Source: Mycobacterium sp. E796
Lineage (GTDB): Bacteria; Actinomycetota; Actinomycetes; Mycobacteriales; Mycobacteriaceae
NCBI RefSeq assembly: GCF_001672815.1
Contig: NZ_LZKK01000325.1
Location: forward strand, 1-64,000
Length of the DNA stretch: 64,000 nt
Reading direction: 5' to 3'
Numbering within the stretch: the stretch's first letter is position 1; every line of letters begins with the position of its first letter. Made by a program: the position numbers and the translations under genes. Under the pieces are notes generated by a model that was given only the letters and a program-made list of their open reading frames with translations, was not told the DNA's origin and ran no database searches. Shown here piece by piece: positions 43,393-51,984 of this stretch.

Positions 43393-44423
43393 CGTGTGCC
43401 GCTGGCTGCCTGCGATGCGGCATACACTTCCGCGGCACTTCCGCCGATGCCGTCTGGATAGAATTGCTTGGCCCACTGGCGAATTGCGGTGAACCCCGCA
43501 TATTCCGCGGTCGCCAACGCCGGGGGGTCCGAGTAGCGCTGGTGCTGCCAGATGACGATGTCCTGCTCGAATTGCTTAATCACCTCTTGGCTGAAGACCT
43601 GAGCATCGGCTTCGGAGTAGGCGGCGTCATCTTTACCGATGTAGGCGGTGAATCGGACGTCGCTGGTGTAGTCGTCGACCGGGGTGACTCCCTGAACGGT
43701 GCGGCCGGCGAGCAAGCCATAGCTCCTGGTCACTGTGACTCCAAGGCCGCCGTTGATGGCTTCTACGCAACTCTCGACGACGTCGGTTTGTGCCTCGTCG
43801 CTGGGCGCGCCGAAGGCGAACGCGAGCTTGAAGTCGACGAAGGAGACCGGCTCGGCGAAGTCGTGTCGGGTGAAGACCGCCTCAGGAGTGCCGTGCACAT
43901 ACCTGAAGTGGGCGAAGTCAACGCCGTTTTCCTGCACGTATTGCGGATGTATTTCCAGTCGCTCGCAGTACAACCGACGCGGTCGGTGGAATTCGTCGGG
44001 GTTGCTGCCGTCGTTGAAATCGGCGAACAGGTCGGGCACGTCGAAATACGGTTCTCGACCCCGTACATCGTGCCAGACGTAGACCGACTCGTTGCGTTCC
44101 ACCACCGGATAGGTGCGAATCCGCCTGCCTCGATTCGGGCGATTCTGGTAGGGGATACAGACGTTGCGGCCCTCCTGGCTCCATTGCCAGCCGTGAAACC
44201 CACACTGCAACACCTCGCCGACGACTTGTCCACCGAAACCAAGGTGTGCGCCGAGATGTTCGCAGAAGGCGTTCATGACCGTCAATGGGCCGGATTCAGC
44301 CCGCCAGGCGATCATTTCTTCGCCGAAATACGTCATCCTGTGGACGTCGCCCACGTCGATCTCGTCGGACCAGGCCACCTGGAACCAGCCGGTTGGCTTC
44401 ATCGACAACGGCGGTTTGGGCAT
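43389..44423 (-). CDS. Rieske non-heme iron oxygenase (KshA-like)
   Basis: 344 aa from ATG at 44423. Rieske 2Fe-2S ligands C54/H56 (CEH) and C74/H77 (CGFH). The mononuclear iron site has ENGVDFAHFRYVHG with H172 and H177 and bridging D169. This pattern is typical of KshA-type (3-ketosteroid 9α-hydroxylase) monooxygenases. A reductase (KshB-type) is not encoded here. First gene of an operon with two DapB-like dehydrogenases and an SDR. The operator at 44455–44473 lies 32 bp upstream. Confidence 0.92.
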   Translation of the reverse strand: MPKPPLSMKPTGWFQVAWSDEIDVGDVHRMTYFGEEMIAWRAESGPLTVMNAFCEHLGAHLGFGGQVVGEVLQCGFHGWQWSQEGRNVCIPYQNRPNRGRRIRTYPVVERNESVYVWHDVRGREPYFDVPDLFADFNDGSNPDEFHRPRRLYCERLEIHPQYVQENGVDFAHFRYVHGTPEAVFTRHDFAEPVSFVDFKLAFAFGAPSDEAQTDVVESCVEAINGGLGVTVTRSYGLLAGRTVQGVTPVDDYTSDVRFTAYIGKDDAAYSEADAQVFSQEVIKQFEQDIVIWQHQRYSDPPALATAEYAGFTAIRQWAKQFYPDGIGGSAAEVYAASQAASGTR

Positions 44424-44454
44424 GCGAAAAAGGCTAGCCGACCGGACTCGGCAT

Positions 44455-44473
44455 TTTCTAGTGGTTCTAGAAA
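44455..44473 (-). promoter_or_regulatory. Operator site 1 (Rieske operon)
   Basis: TTTCTAG-TGGTT-CTAGAAA, a perfect 7-bp inverted repeat with a 5-bp spacer, 32 bp before the Rieske start codon. Same architecture as sites at 47645 and 51918. Position suggests repression by a dimeric TetR-type protein. Confidence 0.7.
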
Positions 44474-44548
44474 TCCAAGTCACGCCGCGGTGCGCCATCA
44501 GCCCATGATGTGATCGCCTCAAGGGTTGGCCGTGCACGTGGCGGTGCG

Positions 44549-45847
44549 TCAGTCTTTGATGCCGGAGAGTTCTTTCTGAATAGCGACTACATCGACGACC
44601 GACGAGCCCGACTTCGTATCCTTGTGATGGCTCAGCGCCTGAATAGATACGTCGTGGCCCTCGGCGGCCGTGCGCAGAGCACCGACTGTCGCCTGATCCC
44701 TGCTGATGTGGGCGAACGGGTCGAAGGAGTACCACCGCATTGCGTTCTCGTGGGTGATCTTGTTGATCTCGTCGTCGGGCACGTTGTTCGCCGACAGCAC
44801 GGCCCACAGCTCTTCCGGCGCGCCGGGCCACATCGAGTCGCTGTGCGGATAGTCGGCTTCCCAGCAGACATTGTCGATGCCGATCATGTTTCGCAGCGTG
44901 ACGCCGACCTTGTCGCTGATGAAGCAGGTCAGAAAGTGCTCGCGGAACACCTCGCTGGGCAGCTTGCCCCTAAAGTCTTGGTGCGTCCATGTCGAGTGCA
45001 TCTCATAGGTGCGATCGGCACGCTCGAGGAAGTAGGGAATCCAGCCGGTGCCGCCCTCAGACAGGGCGATCTTCAAATCCGAGTATTGCTTGATCGGCTT
45101 GGACCACAACAGATCCGCCGCAGCTTGGACGATGTTCATCGGCTGAAGGGTGATCATCACGTCCAGCGGTGCATCGGGTGCGGTGATCGCGAGCCGGCCC
45201 GAGGAACCGATGTGGATATTCATTACGGTGTTGGTGTCGCACAACGCATCCCACAGTGGCTTCCAGTAGTCATCGTGGAAGCTGGGGTAGCCCATCGCGG
45301 CCGGGTTTTCGGTGAAGGTCAGTGCGTGCACGCCCTTCTTCGCGACCCGCCGCACCTCTTTGGCGCACTCCTCGGCGTCCCAGATCACCGGGATTGCCAT
45401 CGGGATGAATCGCGCCGGGTAGGCACCACACCATTCCTCGATGTGCCAGTCGTTATAGGCCTGCACAAGCGCGATGGAGAAGTCGCGGTCCTCAGTGGCG
45501 AACAGCCGCCCGGCGAAGCCCGGGAACGAGGGAAAGCAGATCGAGGCGAGGATGCCGCCGGCGTTCATGTCCTTGATGCGCTCGTCGACGTTGTAACACC
45601 CAGGTCGGATCTCGTCGAGGCCCTGGGGTTCCAGCCCATACTCCTCTTTGGGACGACCCGCTACCGCGTTCAGCGCGACGTTGGGGATGACGGTGTCGCG
45701 GAACTTCCACACGTCGGAGCCGTCCGGGTTGTGCACCAGCCGCGGCGCATCATCGGCATACCGCTGTGGCAGATGATTCTTGAACATGTCCGGTGGTTCG
45801 ACGGTGTGGTCATCGACACTGATCAATATCATGTCTTCCTTATTCAC
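44549..45847 (-). CDS. ACMSD-like amidohydrolase (third copy)
   Basis: 432 aa from GTG at 45847 with AGAGAGG upstream. ILISVDDHTVEPPDMF, MNIHIGSSG and WEADYPHSDSMWP match the amidohydrolase at 27192 in every motif, with a conserved middle (YNDWHIEEWC). It is probably an old duplicate serving a parallel step. Not overlapping the Rieske operon; separate promoter likely. Confidence 0.88.
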   Translation of the reverse strand: MNKEDMILISVDDHTVEPPDMFKNHLPQRYADDAPRLVHNPDGSDVWKFRDTVIPNVALNAVAGRPKEEYGLEPQGLDEIRPGCYNVDERIKDMNAGGILASICFPSFPGFAGRLFATEDRDFSIALVQAYNDWHIEEWCGAYPARFIPMAIPVIWDAEECAKEVRRVAKKGVHALTFTENPAAMGYPSFHDDYWKPLWDALCDTNTVMNIHIGSSGRLAITAPDAPLDVMITLQPMNIVQAAADLLWSKPIKQYSDLKIALSEGGTGWIPYFLERADRTYEMHSTWTHQDFRGKLPSEVFREHFLTCFISDKVGVTLRNMIGIDNVCWEADYPHSDSMWPGAPEELWAVLSANNVPDDEINKITHENAMRWYSFDPFAHISRDQATVGALRTAAEGHDVSIQALSHHKDTKSGSSVVDVVAIQKELSGIKD

Positions 45848-46152
45848 TGAGCATTCCTCTCTGTGGTTGGGTCAACCGTTCGCTCAATGTCGAAAGTGAT
45901 CTCATCACCGAGTTCGACAGCCTCGGCCTCCGGTATTCGAGGCCAGGATGATGACAGGCCGCGCCGGAAGGTGGCGGCGCTGCGGGCCCACAACGGCGCG
46001 CTTCGACCGGCCACTAGCGTCACGATCGATGATGGGCGCCCACGTGCCGAAAGACGTTGGCGGCTCGGCACCAATTGCACTGCGGCCCATTGGAATTCGC
46101 CACCGTGAATTGCGATCGGTCAGTCGGGACACCAGACCTCAGCCTGCTGCGG
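45848..46152. other. Gap with an unsupported small frame
   Basis: 305 bp between two minus-strand genes. A 78-codon minus-strand frame here ends in a TGA overlapping the amidohydrolase GTG, but its sequence is not domain-like and has no ribosome site I trust. Confidence 0.4.
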
Positions 46153-47493
46153 TCATAGCTGGGCGTCCGCCAAATCGGCTGGTTCGGTGGCTACCTCACG
46201 GCGAGTTACCCGCACGTTGAGTTCAGCGAGTCCCCGCAGGGTGGGATTCGTGCGCCAGTTGGGCGCGCCCAGGATATCGATGCGGTCGACGTGATTGACG
46301 ATCTCGCGCAGCACGGTGTGGCCTTCCAACCGGGCCAGATGGGCGCCCAAGCACAGGTGGATCCCCGAGCCGAACGCGACGTGGCCGGTGGGATTGCGTT
46401 CCACTCGGAACTCGTCGGGATCCTCGAACTGACGGGGGTCGCGGTTGGCCGCCCCCCAGAGCAGCAACACGCGTGACCCGGCGGGGATAGTTGCCCTACC
46501 CACGACGTAGTCGGAACGCGTTGTGCGGTAAAGGCCTTGGATTGGCGAGAAGTAGCGCAGCTGCTCTTCTATGGCGCTGCCAATCAGCTCTGGGCGCTGT
46601 TGCAGGAGCCGCAGCTGGTCGGGGTTTTCGGACAAGGTGAGAAACAATGTGCCGAGCATGTTCGTGGTGGTCTCGTTGCCGGCGAGCAGCAGCAAGAAGG
46701 CAAAGAAGAACAATTCATCGTTGCTGAGTTTGCCCTCGTGGTTGTTTGCCACCAGCCTGCCTAAGACGGTGTCGTCGTCGAGTAACTCTCCCTGGCTCAG
46801 CTTCCTGGTGAAGTACGCATGAAAATGTCCGATCGCTCGGATCCCCGCTAGCCCCTGCCGCAGCCCGGACGGTGACATATTCGCGTTGGCCAAGCGAACG
46901 GTCTCGTTGGACCATTCTTTGAAGGCCGCGAGGTCGTCATCGGCGATGCCGAGGATGTGCGCAATCACGGCCGTGGGCAATGGCTCGGCGAGTGTCTGTA
47001 CGACGTCCACCGACGAGCCGGTGAACAAAGTGGCCGTGTGGTCGACGCAAAGCCTCTCAACCGTGTCTTGCCACGACTGCAGGGCTCCGCGGGTGAAGGC
47101 TGGCTGCGCCTGCTTGCGCATTGCCGTATGCCGCGGTGGATCCACCGTCAAGAGAGCGTCCGCGCGCATCCGGCTGTAGGCGATACCGTCCGCACTGGAC
47201 AGCACGTCACTGGCCCGGGCACCAGCCCGCACGTCCTCGTATCGGCTCAGGATAAAGATGTCGCGTCTCGGATTGTAGTGAACGGGCCCACCCGCCAGGA
47301 GGTTCCGATAGTGGGGATAGGGGTCTGCGGCCATCTCCCGGTCGAGTGGATCGAAGTTGGTGATCTCAACACCGGCTGGCGCGGGTTTCCTGTGCAGCTT
47401 GCGAGCGATGATGTGCGCCGCGTCGTCGGCGAATCCGACTGCCAGGCTTGGCGCGTACATCTTGAGGAACCGCATCTGGGATCGGATCGGCAC
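46153..47493 (-). CDS. Cytochrome P450 (paralogue 2)
   Basis: 446 aa from GTG at 47493 (PIRSQM), chosen because the -10 box ends six bases upstream and because it aligns with the start of paralogue 1. The GTG at 47514 lies upstream of the -10. I-helix LLLAGNETTTN, ExxR in EEQLRY, heme loop FGSGIHLCLGAHLARLEGH. About 80% identical by eye to the P450 at 20534–21874, with differences scattered and not confined to one domain. Confidence 0.94.
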   Translation of the reverse strand: MPIRSQMRFLKMYAPSLAVGFADDAAHIIARKLHRKPAPAGVEITNFDPLDREMAADPYPHYRNLLAGGPVHYNPRRDIFILSRYEDVRAGARASDVLSSADGIAYSRMRADALLTVDPPRHTAMRKQAQPAFTRGALQSWQDTVERLCVDHTATLFTGSSVDVVQTLAEPLPTAVIAHILGIADDDLAAFKEWSNETVRLANANMSPSGLRQGLAGIRAIGHFHAYFTRKLSQGELLDDDTVLGRLVANNHEGKLSNDELFFFAFLLLLAGNETTTNMLGTLFLTLSENPDQLRLLQQRPELIGSAIEEQLRYFSPIQGLYRTTRSDYVVGRATIPAGSRVLLLWGAANRDPRQFEDPDEFRVERNPTGHVAFGSGIHLCLGAHLARLEGHTVLREIVNHVDRIDILGAPNWRTNPTLRGLAELNVRVTRREVATEPADLADAQL

Positions 47494-47529
47494 GATGTGA
47501 GTGTAGATCCGCACGCGAGCAGTTGTAAA
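47494..47529 (-). promoter_or_regulatory. Leaderless promoter of P450 paralogue 2
   Basis: Minus strand TTTACA (47529–47524), an 18-bp spacer and TACACT (47505–47500), six bases before the GTG at 47493. No ribosome site. Same layout as paralogue 1. A TTTCTAA half-site lies just upstream of the -35. Confidence 0.6.
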
Positions 47530-47644
47530 ATGCGCTTAGAAAAGAGGTCCGGACGCGTCACGCGACCTAACCTTTTAGGGGCTTCCTGATCCGGGTGTCG
47601 CCGAGGCTCTCTGGACGGGACGGCGCGCGTGGGTAACACTGAAC

Positions 47645-47663
47645 TTTCTAGTACTATTAGAAA
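47645..47663 (+). promoter_or_regulatory. Operator site 2 (CoA-transferase operon)
   Basis: TTTCTAG-TACTA-TTAGAAA, the same 7-5-7 architecture with one mismatch between arms, about 88 bp upstream of the CoA-transferase start. In the divergent region with P450 paralogue 2, so it could control both. Confidence 0.65.
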
Positions 47664-47750
47664 ACTGTGGCTGCGGTCGTGCGCCTTGGACCGCGGGCGT
47701 TGGCTTTCCCACGTAGGGAGAAGTTTCGGGTACCGGCACAAGGAGGTTCG

Positions 47751-48980
47751 GTGGTTCATCTACCCATGGCGGGTGTCAGGGTCCTGGAGGTTGCGCAGTT
47801 CACTTTCACGCCGGCGGCTGGCGCTGTATTGACCGAGTGGGGCGCAGACGTCATCAAGGTCGAGCATGCCGAGACGGGCGACGCGCAGCGCGGCCTTCGC
47901 ATCGGTCCCTACGCCCCGGCGGAAGGCTCATTCGCGCCGATCATGGACCATCCGAATCGAGGAAAGCGCAGCATTGGGTTAGCGATAGACACGCCGTCTG
48001 GCTATGAAGTGCTGATGGATCTTGCCCGCACCGCGGACGTCTTTCTCACCAATTTTCTTCCCGACGCCCGTCGCCGACTGAAAATCGATGTCGACGACTT
48101 GCGGAAGGTGAATCCCAACATCATTTATGTTCGAGGCAGCGCGAACGGTCAGCGAGGCCCCGATGCCGAGAGTGGCGGCTTCGACGGCACGACGTTCTGG
48201 TGTCGCGGCAGTAGTGCATGGAGTGCGACGCCACCGGACTGTCCCCGGCCGATTTCGATGCCGGGAGGGGCGTATGGCGACACCATCGGCGGAATGACCA
48301 TTGCCGGCGGGATCGCAGCCGCCCTATTCGGGCGGAAGGCGACCGGCGAGCCGTCGGTGGTCGACGTGTCACTGCTCGGCGTCGGGCTGTGGTCCATGGC
48401 GTTGAATGTTTCGAATGCTCTGATGACCGGGACCAATATCGAACCTCCGCCGCTGGATGCTCCGGTTGCGGCCGTCGCCAACCCGTTCGTCGGCTTGCTA
48501 CGCACGTCGGACGATCGCTGGATTTCGTTGGCGATTCTGCAGCCGGGGCGCTACTTCGCCGACACCTGCAAGCACCTTGGCCTGGACCATCTGCTGGAGG
48601 ATCAGCGTTTTGCCACGGCCGAGGGAATCATGGAGCACACGAAGGAAATCGCGGACGAAGTCGCGCGCGCAATTGCGGCCCAACCTCTCGCGTACTGGCT
48701 CGATCGGCTGCAGACGCTGCAGGGCCAGTGGGCCGCTCTGCAGAATCAGCTCGAAGTCGGTGCCGATCCGCAAGTTCTGGCCAACGGCTACCTCGTTGAT
48801 GTCGTCGACGCCGAGGGAACCAGTCGCCAACTCGTTGCGAACCCCGTCCAATTCGACGAACGTCCCCCGTCGAGTGCGCGCGGCCCTCTGTTCGCGGAGC
48901 ATACCGACGACATCCTTCGCGAGCTCGGCAAAACCGAAGACGAAATGATCCAACTGAAAGTCGATGGTGCTTGCACGTGA
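47751..48980 (+). CDS. Family III CoA-transferase (CaiB/BaiF-type)
   Basis: 409 aa from GTG at 47751 with AAGGAGG directly upstream; earlier in-frame starts would overlap the operator region. LEVAQFTFTPAAGAVLTEWGADVIKVE is the family N-terminus and NRGKRSIGLAI follows. The catalytic Asp is D177 (AYGDTIGG). It moves CoA from a donor acyl-CoA to the pathway acid. The serine hydrolase gene overlaps its stop. Confidence 0.93.
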   Translation: MVHLPMAGVRVLEVAQFTFTPAAGAVLTEWGADVIKVEHAETGDAQRGLRIGPYAPAEGSFAPIMDHPNRGKRSIGLAIDTPSGYEVLMDLARTADVFLTNFLPDARRRLKIDVDDLRKVNPNIIYVRGSANGQRGPDAESGGFDGTTFWCRGSSAWSATPPDCPRPISMPGGAYGDTIGGMTIAGGIAAALFGRKATGEPSVVDVSLLGVGLWSMALNVSNALMTGTNIEPPPLDAPVAAVANPFVGLLRTSDDRWISLAILQPGRYFADTCKHLGLDHLLEDQRFATAEGIMEHTKEIADEVARAIAAQPLAYWLDRLQTLQGQWAALQNQLEVGADPQVLANGYLVDVVDAEGTSRQLVANPVQFDERPPSSARGPLFAEHTDDILRELGKTEDEMIQLKVDGACT

Positions 48981-50263
48981 CGGCAGACGTCGCAGCCCAT
49001 TTTCGCGCTGTTCCTTCCCACGACGCCCTTGACTTAGGGCACGGCGTGTTCGGCGCCGCAGAGTCCCACTTCGATTGCGCCGTTCGTGCATTCTCCACAA
49101 TGTTTCCCGGCCGCCGCTTCGGCGGCGGGGCCCTGGCGGTCTATCTCGACGGACAGCCCGTCATCGACGTCTGGAAGGGTTGGGCGGACCGGGACGGCCG
49201 CGTGCCCTGGTCTGCGGACACCGCCGCCATGGTGTTCTCGGCGACCAAGGGCATGACCGCCACCGTGATCCATCGCCTGGCCGACCGGGGGCTGATCGAT
49301 TACGAGGCGCCCGTGGCCGAGTACTGGCACGCCTTCGCCGCTAACGGCAAGGCGGGTCTGACGATTCGTGAGGTGATGAGGCACACCGCCGGCCTATCCG
49401 GTCTTCGTGGGGCCTCGCAGGCACATGTCTTCGACCACATCGAGATGGAGGAGCGATTGGCCGCCGCCGCTCCCGGCCGCATGTTCGGCCAACCCGCCTA
49501 TCACTCGCTGACGTTCGGCTGGCTGATGTCCGGACTTGCGCGGGCGGTCACCGGCAAGGATATGCGAATCCTGTTCCGGGAGGAGCTCGCCGAACCGCTG
49601 AACACCGACGGCTTCCACCTGGGTCGACCACCGGCCAAGTCACCCACTCGAGCTGCCGAAGTCATCATGCCGCAGGACCTGGCGCCGATTCCGGTCGTCA
49701 CCGGTGTCGCGCAATGCGTTGCCAACCGCTTTTCCGGCGTATACCGCTCGATGTACTTTCCAGGCCTCATCGCCGCGATTCAGGGCGATAATGCCATGCT
49801 GGACGCGCAGATTCCCGCCGCCAATGGCGTCGTGACGGCCCGAGCCCTGGCACGAATGTACGGCGCGATCGCCAACGGGGGAGAGGTCGACGGAAAGCGG
49901 TTCTTGTCGCGAGGCCTGGTCGAAAGTCTTGCCGGCGAACGTAAGCTGCAGCGGGACCGAAACATCTTCCTGCCGCTGGGTTTCCACCTGGGCTACCACG
50001 CGCTCCCGATCGGGAACGTTATGCCGGGCTTCGGTCACGTTGGCTTGGGTAGCTCGTTCGGATGGAGCCACCCCGACATGGGGTTGGCGATCAGCGTGGT
50101 GCTCAACCGGCTGATGACACCCTTTACGCTGACCGACTTTGCGGGCTTCATCGGTTTGTCCGCGCTGATCCGACAGGCCGCCGCCGGGGCTTGCAAGCTC
50201 GGGTTCCGGCCGGTGCATGATCTGGGGGCGCCGTACTCCGCGCCGCGCGCTGTCGAATGCTAG
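48977..50263 (+). CDS. Serine hydrolase, beta-lactamase/esterase family
   Basis: 428 aa from GTG at 48977 (GTGA overlap with the CoA-transferase stop). The class C-type SxxK is S88-A-T-K91 (FSATKGM), and a Tyr motif (QPAYHS) replaces the usual YxN. LipL/EstB-like enzymes of this family hydrolyse small esters or lactones; β-lactamase activity is not implied. No signal peptide, so cytosolic. Probably opens a lactone or ester in the pathway. Confidence 0.88.
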   Translation: MTADVAAHFRAVPSHDALDLGHGVFGAAESHFDCAVRAFSTMFPGRRFGGGALAVYLDGQPVIDVWKGWADRDGRVPWSADTAAMVFSATKGMTATVIHRLADRGLIDYEAPVAEYWHAFAANGKAGLTIREVMRHTAGLSGLRGASQAHVFDHIEMEERLAAAAPGRMFGQPAYHSLTFGWLMSGLARAVTGKDMRILFREELAEPLNTDGFHLGRPPAKSPTRAAEVIMPQDLAPIPVVTGVAQCVANRFSGVYRSMYFPGLIAAIQGDNAMLDAQIPAANGVVTARALARMYGAIANGGEVDGKRFLSRGLVESLAGERKLQRDRNIFLPLGFHLGYHALPIGNVMPGFGHVGLGSSFGWSHPDMGLAISVVLNRLMTPFTLTDFAGFIGLSALIRQAAAGACKLGFRPVHDLGAPYSAPRAVEC

Positions 50264-50625
50264 CGGCCTTCGTATCTTTGCGCGTTTCCGGCGTTGATGG
50301 CCTGCACGGCGCGCCGTCCACCAGGTGAGCGGCTGATCACGGAAGCGGTGACCTGACCGCCTAACGTGGTGTGCCGCAACGTCTTCGCCGCTTATGCATT
50401 CCGGCATTTAGACGGCCGCCCTCGCGCAGCTTGAGCATCGCAGACCGCGGGCCGTATCTCCTCGATGAAAACGGTTAGCGGTGAGGTTGCGGGTGCTCGG
50501 TGGCGCCGCCGGCGCAAGTCCGCCCCAGGTGACGTAATGTCCTGGCAGCTTCGAAGTTGAACGCCACCACGTTGCCGCTCTGGCGATTGCCCGCTCGTCG
50601 AGCCAGTGACAATAGATCGCTGCGG
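50264..50625. other. Intergenic region, no gene seen
   Basis: 362 bp between convergent genes (serine hydrolase and TetR). No terminator with a T run or RNA gene was recognised. Confidence 0.5.
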
Positions 50626-51282
50626 CTAGGGGACTAAGCGTTTGCGGACGCCGTCAATGACTGTCGCTAGACCATACTCAAACAGGTCGTCGCTATCGAA
50701 CACACCCTCGGCGCCCGACACACTGAAATACGTGGCTTCTCCGCTCGCCGCGTTTTGCGTCGAATTGTCGAACCAAAGCTGACCTGTCATGAACGCGGCG
50801 ACGGTTGCATATGCAAGCATCACTTCTTGCGTACCGGCACCCGTTTCAGAAAGTATCTTGACGCCTGTCTCGAATAGACGTTGGTATGCAGCACGGGGTT
50901 TTCCGGCTTCGAAGGTCTCCGGGAGCATTAATCGTATGCGTCTCAGCTCCTTCCGCACTGACCGCTCAAACGTTCGTAGCCGGAGATCCCACGGTCCAGG
51001 CGGCGGTTCCTTGACTCGGTTCAAAGCGGCATCAACCACTAGCGCAACGAGGGCTTCCCTATTGCGGATGTAGTGGTAGAGCGCGGCGGCAGTAACGCCC
51101 AGACTTTCGGCGAGCATACTCATGGTCAGCGCCCCGACGCCGACTTGACCGGCGAGTTTGGTTGCCGTCTCCAATATGTCGTCGAGGCTGATTACCGGCG
51201 GCCGTCCTAAAGAGGCGGGCTGTCCTGGCTCGGACGACGCACGGTTTGAGGCTGCGCCGCGTTTGCGGCTTGGTCGCGCCAT
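50626..51282 (-). CDS. TetR-family transcriptional regulator
   Basis: 218 aa. A disordered basic start (about 30 residues) precedes the HTH: VGALTMSMLAESLGVTAAALYHYIRNREAL (about 47–77). The ligand-binding domain ends with the TetR C-terminal pattern (DLFEYGLATVIDGV). It lies between the three operator sites at 44455, 47645 and 51918 and is the only regulator gene in the catabolic/mce region, so it is the best candidate for their repressor. A half-site (TTTCTAA, 51326–51332) lies upstream of its own start, hinting at autoregulation. Confidence 0.9.
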   Translation of the reverse strand: MARPSRKRGAASNRASSEPGQPASLGRPPVISLDDILETATKLAGQVGVGALTMSMLAESLGVTAAALYHYIRNREALVALVVDAALNRVKEPPPGPWDLRLRTFERSVRKELRRIRLMLPETFEAGKPRAAYQRLFETGVKILSETGAGTQEVMLAYATVAAFMTGQLWFDNSTQNAASGEATYFSVSGAEGVFDSDDLFEYGLATVIDGVRKRLVP

Positions 51283-51984
51283 GCTGTGATCAGCCCTCCT
51301 GACCAGAGGTCAAACTTTCCCGCAATTTCTAACGACAGCCAAGTATCGCACGTCGACCACGTAGCGCGCGTGCACGCGGCCCTAGGAGCCCATTGGCCGC
51401 ATCCCGTCGTCGAGGCGACCATCGACCCGCAACGCTGTACGGGAACATCTTCGCTGCCGAGGCCGACGCCCGTGCTCTTATCATCCTCGCCGAACTCGGC
51501 AAAGTATTCCGCTGATACGCAGAGCGGGGGTAGCTCACGCATCGGTGAACATCGAATTCGGTTGCGTCGCTGCGAAGTTGCCCAAGGCTGCAAGCTCGCT
51601 CAGTAGCCGGCCTGGGCCGTGGAAGTGCGCACCGGGGCCTCTCCGACGGTGGTCTGGTGCGATCGCGTGTCTTCCAGCCGTGTTTCGGCGCTGTAGCCGC
51701 CGCAGGTCGACCTGGACTGTGATCCATCGTCCGTGCAGGCGCTTGCCAAATCCAATCAGTGCGACTGTATTGGGCGGTCCCAACTGGCCTGATGCCCCAT
51801 CTCGACCTACGTTCGATGAGGGATGTCAACCGCAGAGGCGACGTTTCTATCGCCCGCCCAGTCAAGCCCTCTGGCACTTCGGCGGGTGCCGCCGGCGGCC
51901 ATTGCGCTCCCTTGACTTTTCTAGTTATCTTAGGAAAAGTGTCGGTCGCGAACGTTCGGAGTGAATCGTAGTGGGAGAGAACTG
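51283..51984. other. Divergent regulatory gap (TetR / SDR–mce operon)
   Basis: 702 bp with no intact gene. A short open segment around 51420–51520 shows LYGNIFAAEADARALIILAELGK in one frame, which may be decayed coding sequence, but I cannot assign it. The operator at 51918–51936 lies next to a TTGACT hexamer (51912–51917) that is a possible -35 for the mce operon. Confidence 0.5.
51918..51936 (+). promoter_or_regulatory. Operator site 3 (SDR–mce operon)
   Basis: TTTCTAG-TTATC-TTAGGAA, the same 7-5-7 design with two mismatches between arms. It lies directly after TTGACT (a possible -35), about 50 bp before the SDR start. A bound repressor here would cover the promoter. Confidence 0.65.

Noticed and set aside
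45844..46080. 78-codon frame overlapping the amidohydrolase GTG
   Set aside because: No recognisable domain or trusted ribosome site; the amidohydrolase has its own site. The overlap may be chance.
47494..47514. GTG at 47514 as the start of P450 paralogue 2
   Set aside because: It lies upstream of a good -10 box placed for a leaderless start at 47493, which also aligns with the paralogue.
49640..50407. 255-codon minus-strand frame opposite the serine hydrolase
   Set aside because: Antisense shadow; the SxxK enzyme on the plus strand is clear.
51329..51877. 182-codon minus-strand frame upstream of the mce operon
   Set aside because: Composition is Arg/Ser/Pro-rich shadow type, with no motif.
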